DNA of 64,000 bases from an uncultured SAR86 cluster bacterium (GTDB taxonomy: Bacteria; Pseudomonadota; Gammaproteobacteria; Magnimaribacterales; D2472): contig CABYCL010000001.1 of NCBI GenBank assembly GCA_902517505.1, forward strand, positions 1 through 64,000, written 5' to 3'. The notes beneath the pieces were generated by a model. That model saw nothing but the letters and a program-made list of their open reading frames with translations. It was not told where the DNA came from and ran no database searches. Of this stretch, positions 1-9,049 are shown in pieces; position 1 is the stretch's first letter, and each line of letters begins with the position of its first letter. The position numbers and the translations under genes are program-made.

Positions 1-1
1 T

Positions 2-361
2 AATAATAAGAGTAAAAAAGAAAAATCAAGGAAAAAAATCTTCTTTACTTTGGCACATTCAAACGAATCTTTTTTATTGTTCAAAAAAAATGAAAAAACT
101 TTTTGGGAAAGCCTTTGGGTTCCATATGACAATCAAGATCAGATAAAATCAAATTTTTTTAAAGAGCCATTAAAAAGTGAAACTAAAAATTTTAATCATG
201 CTTTATCTCATATGGATCTTGATATTACTATCGAAATCTTTGACTATAAAACACCATTTAAGATTAAAACAAATTTAGAGCATAGATGGGTAAATAAAAA
301 TCAAATTGATAAATTTGGTCTTCCAAAACCCATAAAGACTATAATAGAAAATTATGTCTAA
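2..361 (+). CDS. mutY: A/G-specific adenine glycosylase, C-terminal fragment (truncated by window edge)
   Basis: Frame stays open upstream of the listed TTG start to the window edge (NNKSKKEKSRKKIFFTLAHSNESFLLFKKNEKTFWESLWVPY); MutY C-terminal NUDIX-like domain; followed by yggX as in other gammaproteobacteria. Confidence 0.75.
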   Translation, partial: NNKSKKEKSRKKIFFTLAHSNESFLLFKKNEKTFWESLWVPYDNQDQIKSNFFKEPLKSETKNFNHALSHMDLDITIEIFDYKTPFKIKTNLEHRWVNKNQIDKFGLPKPIKTIIENYV

Positions 362-623
362 GAAGATACTTTGTAAAAAGCTTAATAAAGAACTTCCAGC
401 TTTATTGGTGCCACCAATGCCTGGACCAAAAGGCCAAGAAATTATGGAATCTATATCTGAAGAGGCATGGGAAATGTGGAAGTCACATCAGACAACTTTA
501 ATAAATGAAAAGCACTTGGATATGTCAAATCCAGAAAATCGAAAATGGCTCCAAGATCAAATGGACAAATTTTTTAATAATCAAGATTACGAAACAGCGT
601 CGGGATTTAAGGCTCTAGACTAA
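354..623 (+). CDS. yggX: Fe(2+)-trafficking protein YggX
   Basis: 89 aa, CKKLNKELPALLVPPMPGPKGQEI...AWEMWKSHQTTLINEKHLDMSNPENRKWLQDQM typical of the family; overlaps mutY end. Confidence 0.93.
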   Translation: MSKKILCKKLNKELPALLVPPMPGPKGQEIMESISEEAWEMWKSHQTTLINEKHLDMSNPENRKWLQDQMDKFFNNQDYETASGFKALD

Positions 624-731
624 AAATTTTTCAATCTTAAATAGTCGAAAAATCATGATATATTTTGATTTACAAAATAAAAGAAATGGCGTTTAATTTA
701 AGAAGTTTTATATTCTTAATAGGGGCAAAGT

Positions 732-3335
732 ATGGCTAATAATCCAAACTCTAAATTTCCAACTGAAGCTGAAATTGTCATTGTCGGTGTTGGTGGAATT
801 GTAGGCTCAATGCTTGCCTACTGGCTTGCAGAACTTGGTCAAAAAAATATTGTAGGGTTAGAAAAATCTACAATTATTCCTTCTGATATTGCCTCAACCG
901 CTCATGCATCTGATTTTGTATATAACACTACTCATGACAAATTAGGTTGCTGGACTACAGCATTCAGCAGAAAGTTTTATGAAGATAATGGATTTTTTTT
1001 AAAAAAAGGAGGTTTAGAAATCTGTCGTAAAGATGATGATGAACGTTGGGAAGAACTTAAAAGAAAAGTTGCATCAGGAAAAGCATTTGGTACAAACGTT
1101 AGATTGATATCAGCAGCTGAGGCAGTTGAAAAATTTCCCCTACTTGAGGAAGAATCTATGCGAGGTGCTATGTGGGACCCTGATGCAGGTCTTGTTGTTC
1201 CGCGATCACAAGAAGTTGTTAACTTTGCTGTAGAAAGTGCTAAAGAAAAAGGAGCGTTGAAAACTTTTACAAATACTCCAGCAAATGATTTTGAAATAGA
1301 AGACGGCAAAATTGTTGGTGTTAAAACTGACAAAGGAACGATTAAAACTAAGAAAGTTGTTATTTCTTCTGGAATTTGGGGACCTTTAATGGGTAAGAAG
1401 GCAGGTGTTGGTGTTCCTTTGATGCCAGTTGAACACCCACTATTATTTTTTGGACCATACGAAGAAATCCAAGATACTGAAGAAATGCTAGTCTACCCTC
1501 TTCTCAGAGATCAAGGTAACTCAGCCTATGTTAGAGATACAGGTAAGTTTCATGGTGGTATGCTCGAATGGGGATATTATGAAGATAAAAATCCTAGATT
1601 AGTTGATCCTGAAGACATAGGAAATCCTGATAAGACTATGTTGTCTGATTCTATGAGATATTTAGAGCTTGAAGAGATTGCTGAACCTCTTGAAAAAGCT
1701 TTTGAAACAACACCTATACTTAGTGAACTGGGTTGGGATGAAAAAAGTTCATTTAACGGACTTTTATCTGTAACAGCAGATGCTGGCTCTTTGATTGGTG
1801 AAAGTCCAGAGGTTAGAGGATTTTGGTTGTGTGAAGCTGTTTGGGTGAAAGATGGACCAGGCTGTGCCAGACTTTGCGCAGAAGCGATGGTCAATGGTAA
1901 AACTCAAGTGGATATGCATTCATTTGATATATCAAGATTCTATCCACATCAAAAAGAAAGGGATTATGTAAAGACAAGAGCTTTTGAAAATTCTCAAACT
2001 ATTTATACCCCTGCCGTTCATCCTAGAGAACCTTATATTACTCAAAGAGAAATGTTTGTTAGTCCATTTTATGAAAGAGAAAAGGAACTTGGCGGGCATT
2101 TTGAAAACGAAGTTGCTGGATGGGAAAGAGCCCTTGCTTATATTAGTAATAGAGAAAAACTTGATAACTATCTAAAAGAGGTGCCTTTAAGAGAAAATGA
2201 ATGGGATACTCGTCATATACCTTACGACGTTGCCAATGCTGAGCATCTTGCAATGAGTGATTCAGTTGGCATGATTAACTTATCTCATTTTCCTATCATG
2301 GACATTAAAGGTCCAGATGCCGAACGTATGTTGGAATACTTATCGGTTGCAAAAGTTGGCGGCAATACTCCAGAAGGAAAAGTTATTTACACAAACTTCT
2401 TAGATGAAGATGGTGGTGTTCATGCTGACCTAACTATTTCACGCTTAGGTTCTGATAGTTATAGAGTTGTAACTGGTGGTGCTGACGGTAATCGTGATTG
2501 GGTGACATTGCGAAACTATAGAGATGACAATGGCTTAAATGCTGATATAAATATTAGAACGCATGATATTGCGACTTTAGGTTTATGGGGGCCAAAAGCT
2601 GTAAATGCTCTAGGCAATTTTATAGATCCTGGTGAAGTTGATATTAGTAATTTTCCATTTGTGACTGCAAAAAACTTAACTCTGAATTTATCAGGCGGTA
2701 AGAAAGTTAATGTTTGGGCGGCTAGAATCTCATATGTTGGTGAAAGTGGATGGGAAATATACTTCGATAACAATAAAGAAGATGGTTTAGCCTTATACGA
2801 TTCGTTGCTTGAAGTTGGAGTAGTTCCAGTTGGCATTGAAACATATGCTAATAGTAGAAGGCTAGAAAAAAGTTTCAGACTTCAAGGCGCAGATCTTGAA
2901 ACAGAATATACTGCCATTGAAGCAGCTATTCAAAGACCTCTTGTAAAAGAAGCAGATTTCCATGGGAAAGCAGCTCATCTTTCTCAAAGAGATGAAGATC
3001 CGTGCGCAATTCTATGTACAATGACATTAGATGATCTAAATGTATCTGGAAAGACAAGATACCCTGTTGGCATTTCACCAATTATTGATCCTGTAACAGG
3101 TGAAGTACCAATAGATAGTAAAGGTAGAAGATCATACACAACGGGTATGTCTTATTGCCCATCTCTTAAGAAATTTGTAGTTATGGGCTATCTACCTAAA
3201 GACATTGCTGTTCAAGGAAAGTCACTTCTAATCGAATACTTTAATGAAGATGGTGATGGTTTGTATCCTATGACTGTTCAAATAGTTGGCAAAGGATCTC
3301 TTTATGATCCTACCAATGAAAGAGTTCGTGCTTAA
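732..3335 (+). CDS. FAD-dependent oxidoreductase fused to glycine cleavage T-protein/GcvT domain (dimethylglycine/sarcosine dehydrogenase family)
   Basis: 867 aa; N-terminal dinucleotide-binding motif IVIVGVGGIVG (DAO fold), C-terminal GcvT-like region (NLSHFPIMDIKGPDAERMLEYL...SYVGESGWEIYFD). Confidence 0.85.
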   Translation: MANNPNSKFPTEAEIVIVGVGGIVGSMLAYWLAELGQKNIVGLEKSTIIPSDIASTAHASDFVYNTTHDKLGCWTTAFSRKFYEDNGFFLKKGGLEICRKDDDERWEELKRKVASGKAFGTNVRLISAAEAVEKFPLLEEESMRGAMWDPDAGLVVPRSQEVVNFAVESAKEKGALKTFTNTPANDFEIEDGKIVGVKTDKGTIKTKKVVISSGIWGPLMGKKAGVGVPLMPVEHPLLFFGPYEEIQDTEEMLVYPLLRDQGNSAYVRDTGKFHGGMLEWGYYEDKNPRLVDPEDIGNPDKTMLSDSMRYLELEEIAEPLEKAFETTPILSELGWDEKSSFNGLLSVTADAGSLIGESPEVRGFWLCEAVWVKDGPGCARLCAEAMVNGKTQVDMHSFDISRFYPHQKERDYVKTRAFENSQTIYTPAVHPREPYITQREMFVSPFYEREKELGGHFENEVAGWERALAYISNREKLDNYLKEVPLRENEWDTRHIPYDVANAEHLAMSDSVGMINLSHFPIMDIKGPDAERMLEYLSVAKVGGNTPEGKVIYTNFLDEDGGVHADLTISRLGSDSYRVVTGGADGNRDWVTLRNYRDDNGLNADINIRTHDIATLGLWGPKAVNALGNFIDPGEVDISNFPFVTAKNLTLNLSGGKKVNVWAARISYVGESGWEIYFDNNKEDGLALYDSLLEVGVVPVGIETYANSRRLEKSFRLQGADLETEYTAIEAAIQRPLVKEADFHGKAAHLSQRDEDPCAILCTMTLDDLNVSGKTRYPVGISPIIDPVTGEVPIDSKGRRSYTTGMSYCPSLKKFVVMGYLPKDIAVQGKSLLIEYFNEDGDGLYPMTVQIVGKGSLYDPTNERVRA

Positions 3336-3393
3336 CTAATTAGACTTAATGACAACAGTTGTAAACTTGCCTATAATCCAAAGTTCAATTTAA

Positions 3394-3469
3394 GCCCAGA
3401 TAGCTCAGTTGGTAGAGCAAAGGACTGAAAATCCTTGTGTCGGTGGTTCGATCCCACCTCTGGGCACCA
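3394..3469 (+). tRNA. tRNA-Phe (anticodon GAA), CCA encoded
   Basis: Cloverleaf: GCCCAGA acceptor/TCTGGGC, D-arm GCTCAGTTGGTAGAGC, anticodon stem AAGGA/TCCTT with loop CTGAAAA, T-arm GGTGGTTCGATCCCACC, ACCA end. Confidence 0.97.
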
Positions 3470-3471
3470 TT
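3424..3471 (+). repeat. Left copy of 48-bp direct repeat (inside intact tRNA-Phe): putative att site
   Basis: ACTGAAAATCCTTGTGTCGGTGGTTCGATCCCACCTCTGGGCACCATT identical to 4565-4612. Confidence 0.95.
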
Positions 3472-3496
3472 CTTACAGGGTTTTTCAAGATTTAAG

Positions 3497-3567
3497 TTTT
3501 AACACACATTAACACACTGCTTTCTTTGAGATTTAGTGTGTTAGATTTAACACACTTTTTAACACAT
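3497..3567. repeat. Cluster of five TTAACACA-type repeats (four direct, one inverted)
   Basis: ttttaacacaca 3497-3508, attaacacact 3508-3518, tagtgtgtta 3534-3543 (inverted), tttaacacact 3546-3556, ttttaacacat 3557-3567. Confidence 0.85.
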
Positions 3568-3596
3568 CATAATTTTGGCATACTTATAAATCATAT

Positions 3597-4553
3597 ATGA
3601 AAATCCAATACATCCTATCATCAGTCCTTTTAGTTTTGCCTTTATACATAACGGGCAATGTTGAGCAAGACTATAAAAAAGATGCTCTTTGTGTCGAGGT
3701 ATTTACAGAAGGAATTGGTTGGACTCATACTTTTGGTGAAGGTAGATGCCCTGCTGGTTCAAATAAAGATGAGTATTCTCAAAAATTAAAAAAAATTGAT
3801 TCAATCGTAGAAGTTGGCAATAGTGCTCAACAAGCAGTTGTTGCTATAGGAGAAGTTCTTCGACAAAAAAGAATTATCGATAGTCTAAATAAAAATCAAA
3901 TTATAAATAAATTTAGATTTTCCACTATAAATGAAAACAATAAGAACAAAATGGGTGAAGATTTTTTTAAGTTGCTTACGAAAAGAAATACCAAACTATC
4001 AGTTGGTATTGGTGAAGTAATAGTTTTTATTACAGAAGGAAGTATCCAAGATTGTTACATACCAAAATTTGAAACAAACTATCCATACAAAAGTGGTAAA
4101 TGGTTTATTTTAAGCAATCAACCTGTATGTAATATACCTGGAGAAAATTTAAAATATTTTTATCCGTTTTATTCTAATGAAGAACAACCATCATATAACT
4201 CCATTCATCCAGTTACATTTGACTACAAAAAAAAGAAAGACCTGTACAAAATTTGTGTAAAGGTTTCACAAAAAATAGCATGTAAAGATAAGGCAAAATT
4301 AGATATAGATTTTGAAGATTCTCAAGGTTTTGTCTACAACATACAATCTCCAAAAAGAATGGTGATTGTCTCAAAAATTGAAAATGACTTAATTGAAGTT
4401 GTTGAATCCTATTATGATGAAGATTTAAAAGATTACATAGATGCTCCCAGAAAGATCAATATTAATGATGAGAAAATCTTTACATCTTTTGATCAAAAGA
4501 TTGAATTTATAGAAATACAAAATAATCAATTAATATACAAAATTATTGATTAG
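3597..4553 (+). CDS. Hypothetical exported protein, sole ORF of the putative element
   Basis: 318 aa with N-terminal signal-like segment MKIQYILSSVLLVLPLYITG; several Cys; no family recognised. Confidence 0.75.
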   Translation: MKIQYILSSVLLVLPLYITGNVEQDYKKDALCVEVFTEGIGWTHTFGEGRCPAGSNKDEYSQKLKKIDSIVEVGNSAQQAVVAIGEVLRQKRIIDSLNKNQIINKFRFSTINENNKNKMGEDFFKLLTKRNTKLSVGIGEVIVFITEGSIQDCYIPKFETNYPYKSGKWFILSNQPVCNIPGENLKYFYPFYSNEEQPSYNSIHPVTFDYKKKKDLYKICVKVSQKIACKDKAKLDIDFEDSQGFVYNIQSPKRMVIVSKIENDLIEVVESYYDEDLKDYIDAPRKININDEKIFTSFDQKIEFIEIQNNQLIYKIID

Positions 4554-4564
4554 TCGATAATGCC

Positions 4565-4612
4565 ACTGAAAATCCTTGTGTCGGTGGTTCGATCCCACCT
4601 CTGGGCACCATT
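4565..4612 (+). repeat. Right copy of 48-bp direct repeat (tRNA-Phe 3' fragment): putative att site
   Basis: Perfect copy of 3424-3471; preceding bases differ, so no 5' tRNA half is present. Confidence 0.95.
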
Positions 4613-4696
4613 AATAATCATTTAATCTAAAACTAATTATCAATAGAGTACTATAATCATTTATTAGATTTTTAAAATATTGTATATTAGATAATT

Positions 4697-5176
4697 ATGA
4701 AATTAATATACCTATTAAACTTTCTCATTTCAGCAAATATATATGCTGGTGTATTATTAAATGAAATATTAGTGGATGAATTTACTGATGAAGAATCTGT
4801 TGCATTAACCTTTACTGCAGATGAGGATTTTGAAGTTTTCCGAAAATGGGGTCAAATAGTTTGTAATGAAGGTTCTTTATTGCTGGGAATTGAAGATACA
4901 GATTCTTGGCATTTCGAAGATTACATTAAAGTGAAGTTTAGGTTTGATAAAAATCAGCCATTTGAATATCAATTAAATTTTGATACAGATTCCTCATTTG
5001 CTTATACATATTCTGAGGAAATAATATTCACAGTTCTTGATGAATTAAAAGGCTCTCGAAGCTTTTTAATCCAGTTAGAAGATGCTGATGTTCCAATGAG
5101 ATTTACTGATATTTATGATTCTGAAGGAAAAGTGAATAAATTTTTAGAAACTCTCCTTACAAAGTCTGATTGCTAA
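4697..5176 (+). CDS. Hypothetical exported protein
   Basis: 159 aa, signal-like MKLIYLLNFLISANIYA; no firm family assignment. Confidence 0.65.
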   Translation: MKLIYLLNFLISANIYAGVLLNEILVDEFTDEESVALTFTADEDFEVFRKWGQIVCNEGSLLLGIEDTDSWHFEDYIKVKFRFDKNQPFEYQLNFDTDSSFAYTYSEEIIFTVLDELKGSRSFLIQLEDADVPMRFTDIYDSEGKVNKFLETLLTKSDC

Positions 5177-5207
5177 GAAGCTACTTAAAAAAAGTTACAA
5201 TATATTC

Positions 5208-6185
5208 ATGATTTCAAATTTTCAAAAACCAATTGATTCTGGATTTCATGCTAAATCAAACTCAAACGATATAGTTCAAAACATTGATCTAGTTGGAAAA
5301 AAAGCAATTATAACTGGAGGTTATTCTGGAATTGGTTTGGAGACAACGAAAAGTTTGGTTGATGTAGGAGCTGAGGTTTTTATTCCAGCAAAAAGAACAG
5401 ATGAAGCATCTTCAAATCTTGAGGGAATTGTTCCAAAAGATCATATTATTAAAATGGATTTAAGTGATCTTAATTCAGTTAAGTCTTTTGCAGATTCTTT
5501 TAAAGAATCAAATAATAAACTTGATTTACTCATTAATAACGCAGGTATTATGGCTTGTCCTGAGACAAGAATTGGGAAAAACTGGGAGAGTCAATTTGCG
5601 GTAAATCATGTTGGTCATTTTTTATTAACTAAAGAATTAATGCATTTGATGTCGAATGTTGAGGGAGCAAGATTTATTAGCTTATCATCTTCTGCACACT
5701 CTCTAACGCCAATTCTTTGGGATGATATTCATTTTGAAAATAATGCTTATGATAAATGGATGGCGTATGGACAATCAAAAACAGCTTCTTCCCTTATTGC
5801 TATAGAATTTAACAATAGAATGAAAGATAAAGGAGTAAAAGGATTTTCAGTTCATCCCGGTGGGATTATGACACCTCTTCAACGTCATCTTGAAAATCAA
5901 GAAATGGTTGCATTGGGATGGTTAAAAGAGGATGGAAGTCCTTCAGATCTTGCAAAGAATTTTTTTAAAACTACAAGCCAAGGTGCTGCAACAACTCTAT
6001 GGTGTGCAACCAGTCCAAAATTAAATGATATTGGTGGAGTATTTTGTGAAGACTGTGATATAGCTAAAAGAAAGAATGATGTTGACGAATCTCTTCAAAG
6101 ATATTTTGGCGTAGCAGATTGGGCAGTTGACTCAGATGAGGCCTCAAAATTATGGGAAGTCACTGAAACAATGCTTTCATCGTGA
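5208..6185 (+). CDS. Short-chain dehydrogenase/reductase
   Basis: GGYSGIGLET cofactor motif, LLINNAGIM, YGQSKTAS catalytic YxxxK. Confidence 0.92.
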   Translation: MISNFQKPIDSGFHAKSNSNDIVQNIDLVGKKAIITGGYSGIGLETTKSLVDVGAEVFIPAKRTDEASSNLEGIVPKDHIIKMDLSDLNSVKSFADSFKESNNKLDLLINNAGIMACPETRIGKNWESQFAVNHVGHFLLTKELMHLMSNVEGARFISLSSSAHSLTPILWDDIHFENNAYDKWMAYGQSKTASSLIAIEFNNRMKDKGVKGFSVHPGGIMTPLQRHLENQEMVALGWLKEDGSPSDLAKNFFKTTSQGAATTLWCATSPKLNDIGGVFCEDCDIAKRKNDVDESLQRYFGVADWAVDSDEASKLWEVTETMLSS

Positions 6186-7144
6186 AAAATTTTTTTATTT
6201 TATATGAAAATATTGAGCCCTACTCCTCAGGTTATTTAGAAATAGATAAGCATAAAATTTATTACGAGGAATGCGGTAATCCAAATGGCAAACCAGCAGT
6301 ATTTCTTCATGGTGGTCCCGGTGGTGGTGGTAGTACTAGAGTAAGAGGCTTTTTCAATCCTGAGCTATATAGAATTATTATATTTGATCAACGTGGTTGT
6401 GGCAGAAGTAAGCCTCATGCATGTATAGAAAATAATACAACTTGGGATTTAGTAGATGATATTGAGAGGCTTAAAGAAAAACTAGGAATCAAAAAATGGC
6501 TTGTTTTTGGTGGATCTTGGGGAAGTACACTTTCACTGGCTTACGCTCAAACATATCCTAACTCGGTTTCAGAACTAGTTCTTAGGGGTATCTTTATGTT
6601 GAGAGATAAAGAACTAAAGTGGTTTTACCAAGATGGAGCTAGCAGAATATTTCCAGAAGCTTGGGAGGGATTTTTAAAACCTATTAAAGAAGAAGATAGA
6701 AATAATTTAATGGATGCATACTATAAAATTTTTACGGGAGATGATGATAAAAAGAAAATGGAAGCTGCAGTAGCTTGGTCTAAATGGGAAGGCTCTGTAA
6801 GTACACTAAGTCATAAGCCTGATATGGTTTCATCTTACTCTGAATCTAAATTTGCTCTAGCTTTTGCACTTATTGAAAATCATTACTTTGTTAATAAAGG
6901 TTTTCTTGATAATGAAGACCAGCTCATTTCATCATCTTCTATTGATAAAATTCGTCATATACCAGCTAAAATAATACAAGGTAGATATGATATTGTTTGC
7001 CCTATGGAAACTGCATGGGAATTATCAAAAAATTTGCCAGAAGCACAATTAATAATTGCGCCCTCTTCAGGACATAGTGCTTTTGAAAAAGAAATTACCC
7101 ATGAACTTATCAAGGCTACAGAGGAGTTTGCTAAAAATGAATAA
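6182..7144 (+). CDS. pip: Prolyl iminopeptidase (alpha/beta hydrolase)
   Basis: HGGPGGGGS, FDQRGCGRSKPHA, GGSWGSTLSLAYAQTYP motifs of S33 peptidases; GTG start. Confidence 0.9.
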   Translation: MKNFFILYENIEPYSSGYLEIDKHKIYYEECGNPNGKPAVFLHGGPGGGGSTRVRGFFNPELYRIIIFDQRGCGRSKPHACIENNTTWDLVDDIERLKEKLGIKKWLVFGGSWGSTLSLAYAQTYPNSVSELVLRGIFMLRDKELKWFYQDGASRIFPEAWEGFLKPIKEEDRNNLMDAYYKIFTGDDDKKKMEAAVAWSKWEGSVSTLSHKPDMVSSYSESKFALAFALIENHYFVNKGFLDNEDQLISSSSIDKIRHIPAKIIQGRYDIVCPMETAWELSKNLPEAQLIIAPSSGHSAFEKEITHELIKATEEFAKNE

Positions 7145-7634
7145 TATTAGTTTTATTGGCATGGCCGGATGTGGTAAATCAACACTAGGCAATGCTATTT
7201 CAAAAGAAATGAATTTAAGTTTTCAAGATACAGATCATCTCATTGAAGAAAAATTTAATATGTCACTAGAGGATATTAAAAACAAATTTGGATACGAATT
7301 TGTAAGGTCAGCTGAAGAAGAAGTAATTCTTAGCCTAAATGAATCAACTAAAATAATATCAACAGGTGGAAGTGCCATATATTCAGAAATTGCAATGAAT
7401 CATCTTAAGTCTTTTTCAAAAATAATTTATATTGATACTCCTCTTGAAACAATAATTGAAAGAATTGATGTTGGACAAGAAAGAGGTCTTGCTGTGCCTG
7501 ATGGTATATCAGTTTCAGATGTATACCTTGAAAGGAAGCCGCTTTATGAAAAATTCTTTCAATTCACATTAGACGGATCAAAATCAATTCAACAGCTTGT
7601 GATTGAAGTTGCAAAAATATATTTTGATAAGTAA
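7137..7634 (+). CDS. Shikimate kinase family protein
   Basis: ORF listed from 7056 but ATG at 7137 (MNNISFIGMAGCGKSTLGNAIS) fits; P-loop GMAGCGKST, DTDHLIEE, STGGSAIY. Confidence 0.82.
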   Translation: MNNISFIGMAGCGKSTLGNAISKEMNLSFQDTDHLIEEKFNMSLEDIKNKFGYEFVRSAEEEVILSLNESTKIISTGGSAIYSEIAMNHLKSFSKIIYIDTPLETIIERIDVGQERGLAVPDGISVSDVYLERKPLYEKFFQFTLDGSKSIQQLVIEVAKIYFDK

Positions 7635-7637
7635 AAG

Positions 7638-8291
7638 ATGTATTTATTAGCTGGATCAACTGGATTTTTAGGCAATGAGATTCTCAAAATCCTTGGCAAA
7701 AAAGATATATCTACTATTGCCCTTGCAAGAAGAACTATACCTAATTTGCCTCATAATGCTAAAGAGCTAATTATTGACTTTAATGATATAAGAAGTATCA
7801 ATCTTCCAAGCATAGATGATGTATATCTCTCACTTGGCTATCCTTTGTACTACCAAAATGTAATGGGTTTTATGAGTTCCGCTCTTAAAAAAAAATTTTT
7901 TGAAGTAGATTTTATATATCAGATGGAAATAGCAAAGAAAGCTAAAGAGATAGGTGCCAAAAGCATCTCACTTATTTCAGCAGTAGGCGCTGATTCAAAT
8001 TCTTGGAACTATTATCTAAAAACTAAAGGAATACTTGAAGAAGAAATAATTAATCTAGAATTTGATAGCACAAATATATTTCGGCCTGGGCATCTTATGG
8101 GAAACAAAAATAGGCTCGACATAGTTTTAGCTGATATGGTATCTATAACTATAGACCCTTTTTTGCATAGATCTTTTGAAAAATTTAGAAGTATTTCTGT
8201 AAAAAAACTTTCTAAATCAGTTGTAAATAAATCAATGGATTCCAAACCAGGAATACATACATATGAATACAAAGATTTTAAAAATTCCTAG
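7638..8291 (+). CDS. NAD(P)-binding Rossmann/NAD-dependent epimerase-like protein
   Basis: GSTGFLGNEILKIL motif; short atypical SDR size. Confidence 0.75.
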   Translation: MYLLAGSTGFLGNEILKILGKKDISTIALARRTIPNLPHNAKELIIDFNDIRSINLPSIDDVYLSLGYPLYYQNVMGFMSSALKKKFFEVDFIYQMEIAKKAKEIGAKSISLISAVGADSNSWNYYLKTKGILEEEIINLEFDSTNIFRPGHLMGNKNRLDIVLADMVSITIDPFLHRSFEKFRSISVKKLSKSVVNKSMDSKPGIHTYEYKDFKNS

Positions 8292-8550
8292 CTTCCTTTT
8301 TTTTAGCTTTTATTATTTTTTTTATTCCATTACCAGCATTAAGAAGCCAAAACGCATTTGCAAAAACAAAATAGTATAAGCCTAAATATAGTTGGACAAT
8401 TATTGCAAAAGAACTGCCGGCAATAACTGCAGACAGCCCAATCATTCTTTTTTTTGCTTTCTTTGAAACAACAAGAGGCGCGGCTATCAGAGTACCGAAA
8501 ATAACACTTAATAATTGAATTAAATCTAGCATACCCATACTAATAAACAC
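8278..8550 (-). CDS. Small membrane protein, hypothetical
   Basis: 90 aa, hydrophobic segments, lysine-rich C-terminus. Confidence 0.55.
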   Translation of the reverse strand: MFISMGMLDLIQLLSVIFGTLIAAPLVVSKKAKKRMIGLSAVIAGSSFAIIVQLYLGLYYFVFANAFWLLNAGNGIKKIIKAKKKEARNF

Positions 8551-8680
8551 TCAGAATATGCTCATTAGTATGAATATTGGCGCGTATTATGAATACTTAA
8601 AATTAAAAGTAAAGATATTTTTGGAACTTTTATAAAAAAAATGTAACCTAATATATATCAACAAATATAACGAGATAATT

Positions 8681-9049
8681 ATGAAAAATTTTACAATGAT
8701 ATTAAGTTTTTTTCTTTGCTTTACCCTTGTCGCAGACGATCATATAGACAAGAAAAAAACTATGAAGGATGAGTTCATGAACAATCCAAACTATCTTATG
8801 GATTTTAAAACATGCAAAGAAATTAAAGATGGAATCTTTGGAATGCTCTCTTTAGGCGACTCAGTTTGGAAAGAAATTGAACTGAATCCTGAGAATGAAG
8901 AAAAATGGCTTGAGGTTAGTGTTTTAGCAGATATGGCTGCAAACTATTCGACAGTTTATAACGTTTGGTGTAAAGATATGATAAATCATAGAATGAAAAT
9001 GAGAAGAATGTCTGAAAAAAAGAATGGTAAAACAAAAAAAGATAATTAA
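8681..9049 (+). CDS. Hypothetical exported protein
   Basis: 122 aa, signal-like MKNFTMILSFFLCFTLVA. Confidence 0.6.
   Translation: MKNFTMILSFFLCFTLVADDHIDKKKTMKDEFMNNPNYLMDFKTCKEIKDGIFGMLSLGDSVWKEIELNPENEEKWLEVSVLADMAANYSTVYNVWCKDMINHRMKMRRMSEKKNGKTKKDN

Larger units (their letters stand above)
3472..4612. mobile_element. Putative minimal tRNA-Phe-integrated element (about 1.14 kb, no integrase)
   Basis: Bracketed by the 48-bp direct repeats; contains a single orphan ORF and a cluster of TTAACACA repeats. Confidence 0.7.

Noticed and set aside
977-1333. 118-aa minus-strand ORF inside the DMGDH-like gene (similarly 1577-1894, 2516-2836)
   Set aside because: Antisense shadow ORFs within a strong coding region; Ser-rich low-complexity translation.
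3511-3542. Rho-independent terminator (aacacact...agtgtgtt, 8-bp stem)
   Set aside because: Loop of 16 nt, AT-rich stem and no immediate T tract; better explained as inverted copies of the TTAACACA motif, though a weak terminator cannot be excluded.
4565-4612. A second tRNA gene
   Set aside because: Only the 3' half from the anticodon loop is present; the upstream sequence (attagtcgataatgcc) cannot form the acceptor, D-arm or 5' anticodon stem.
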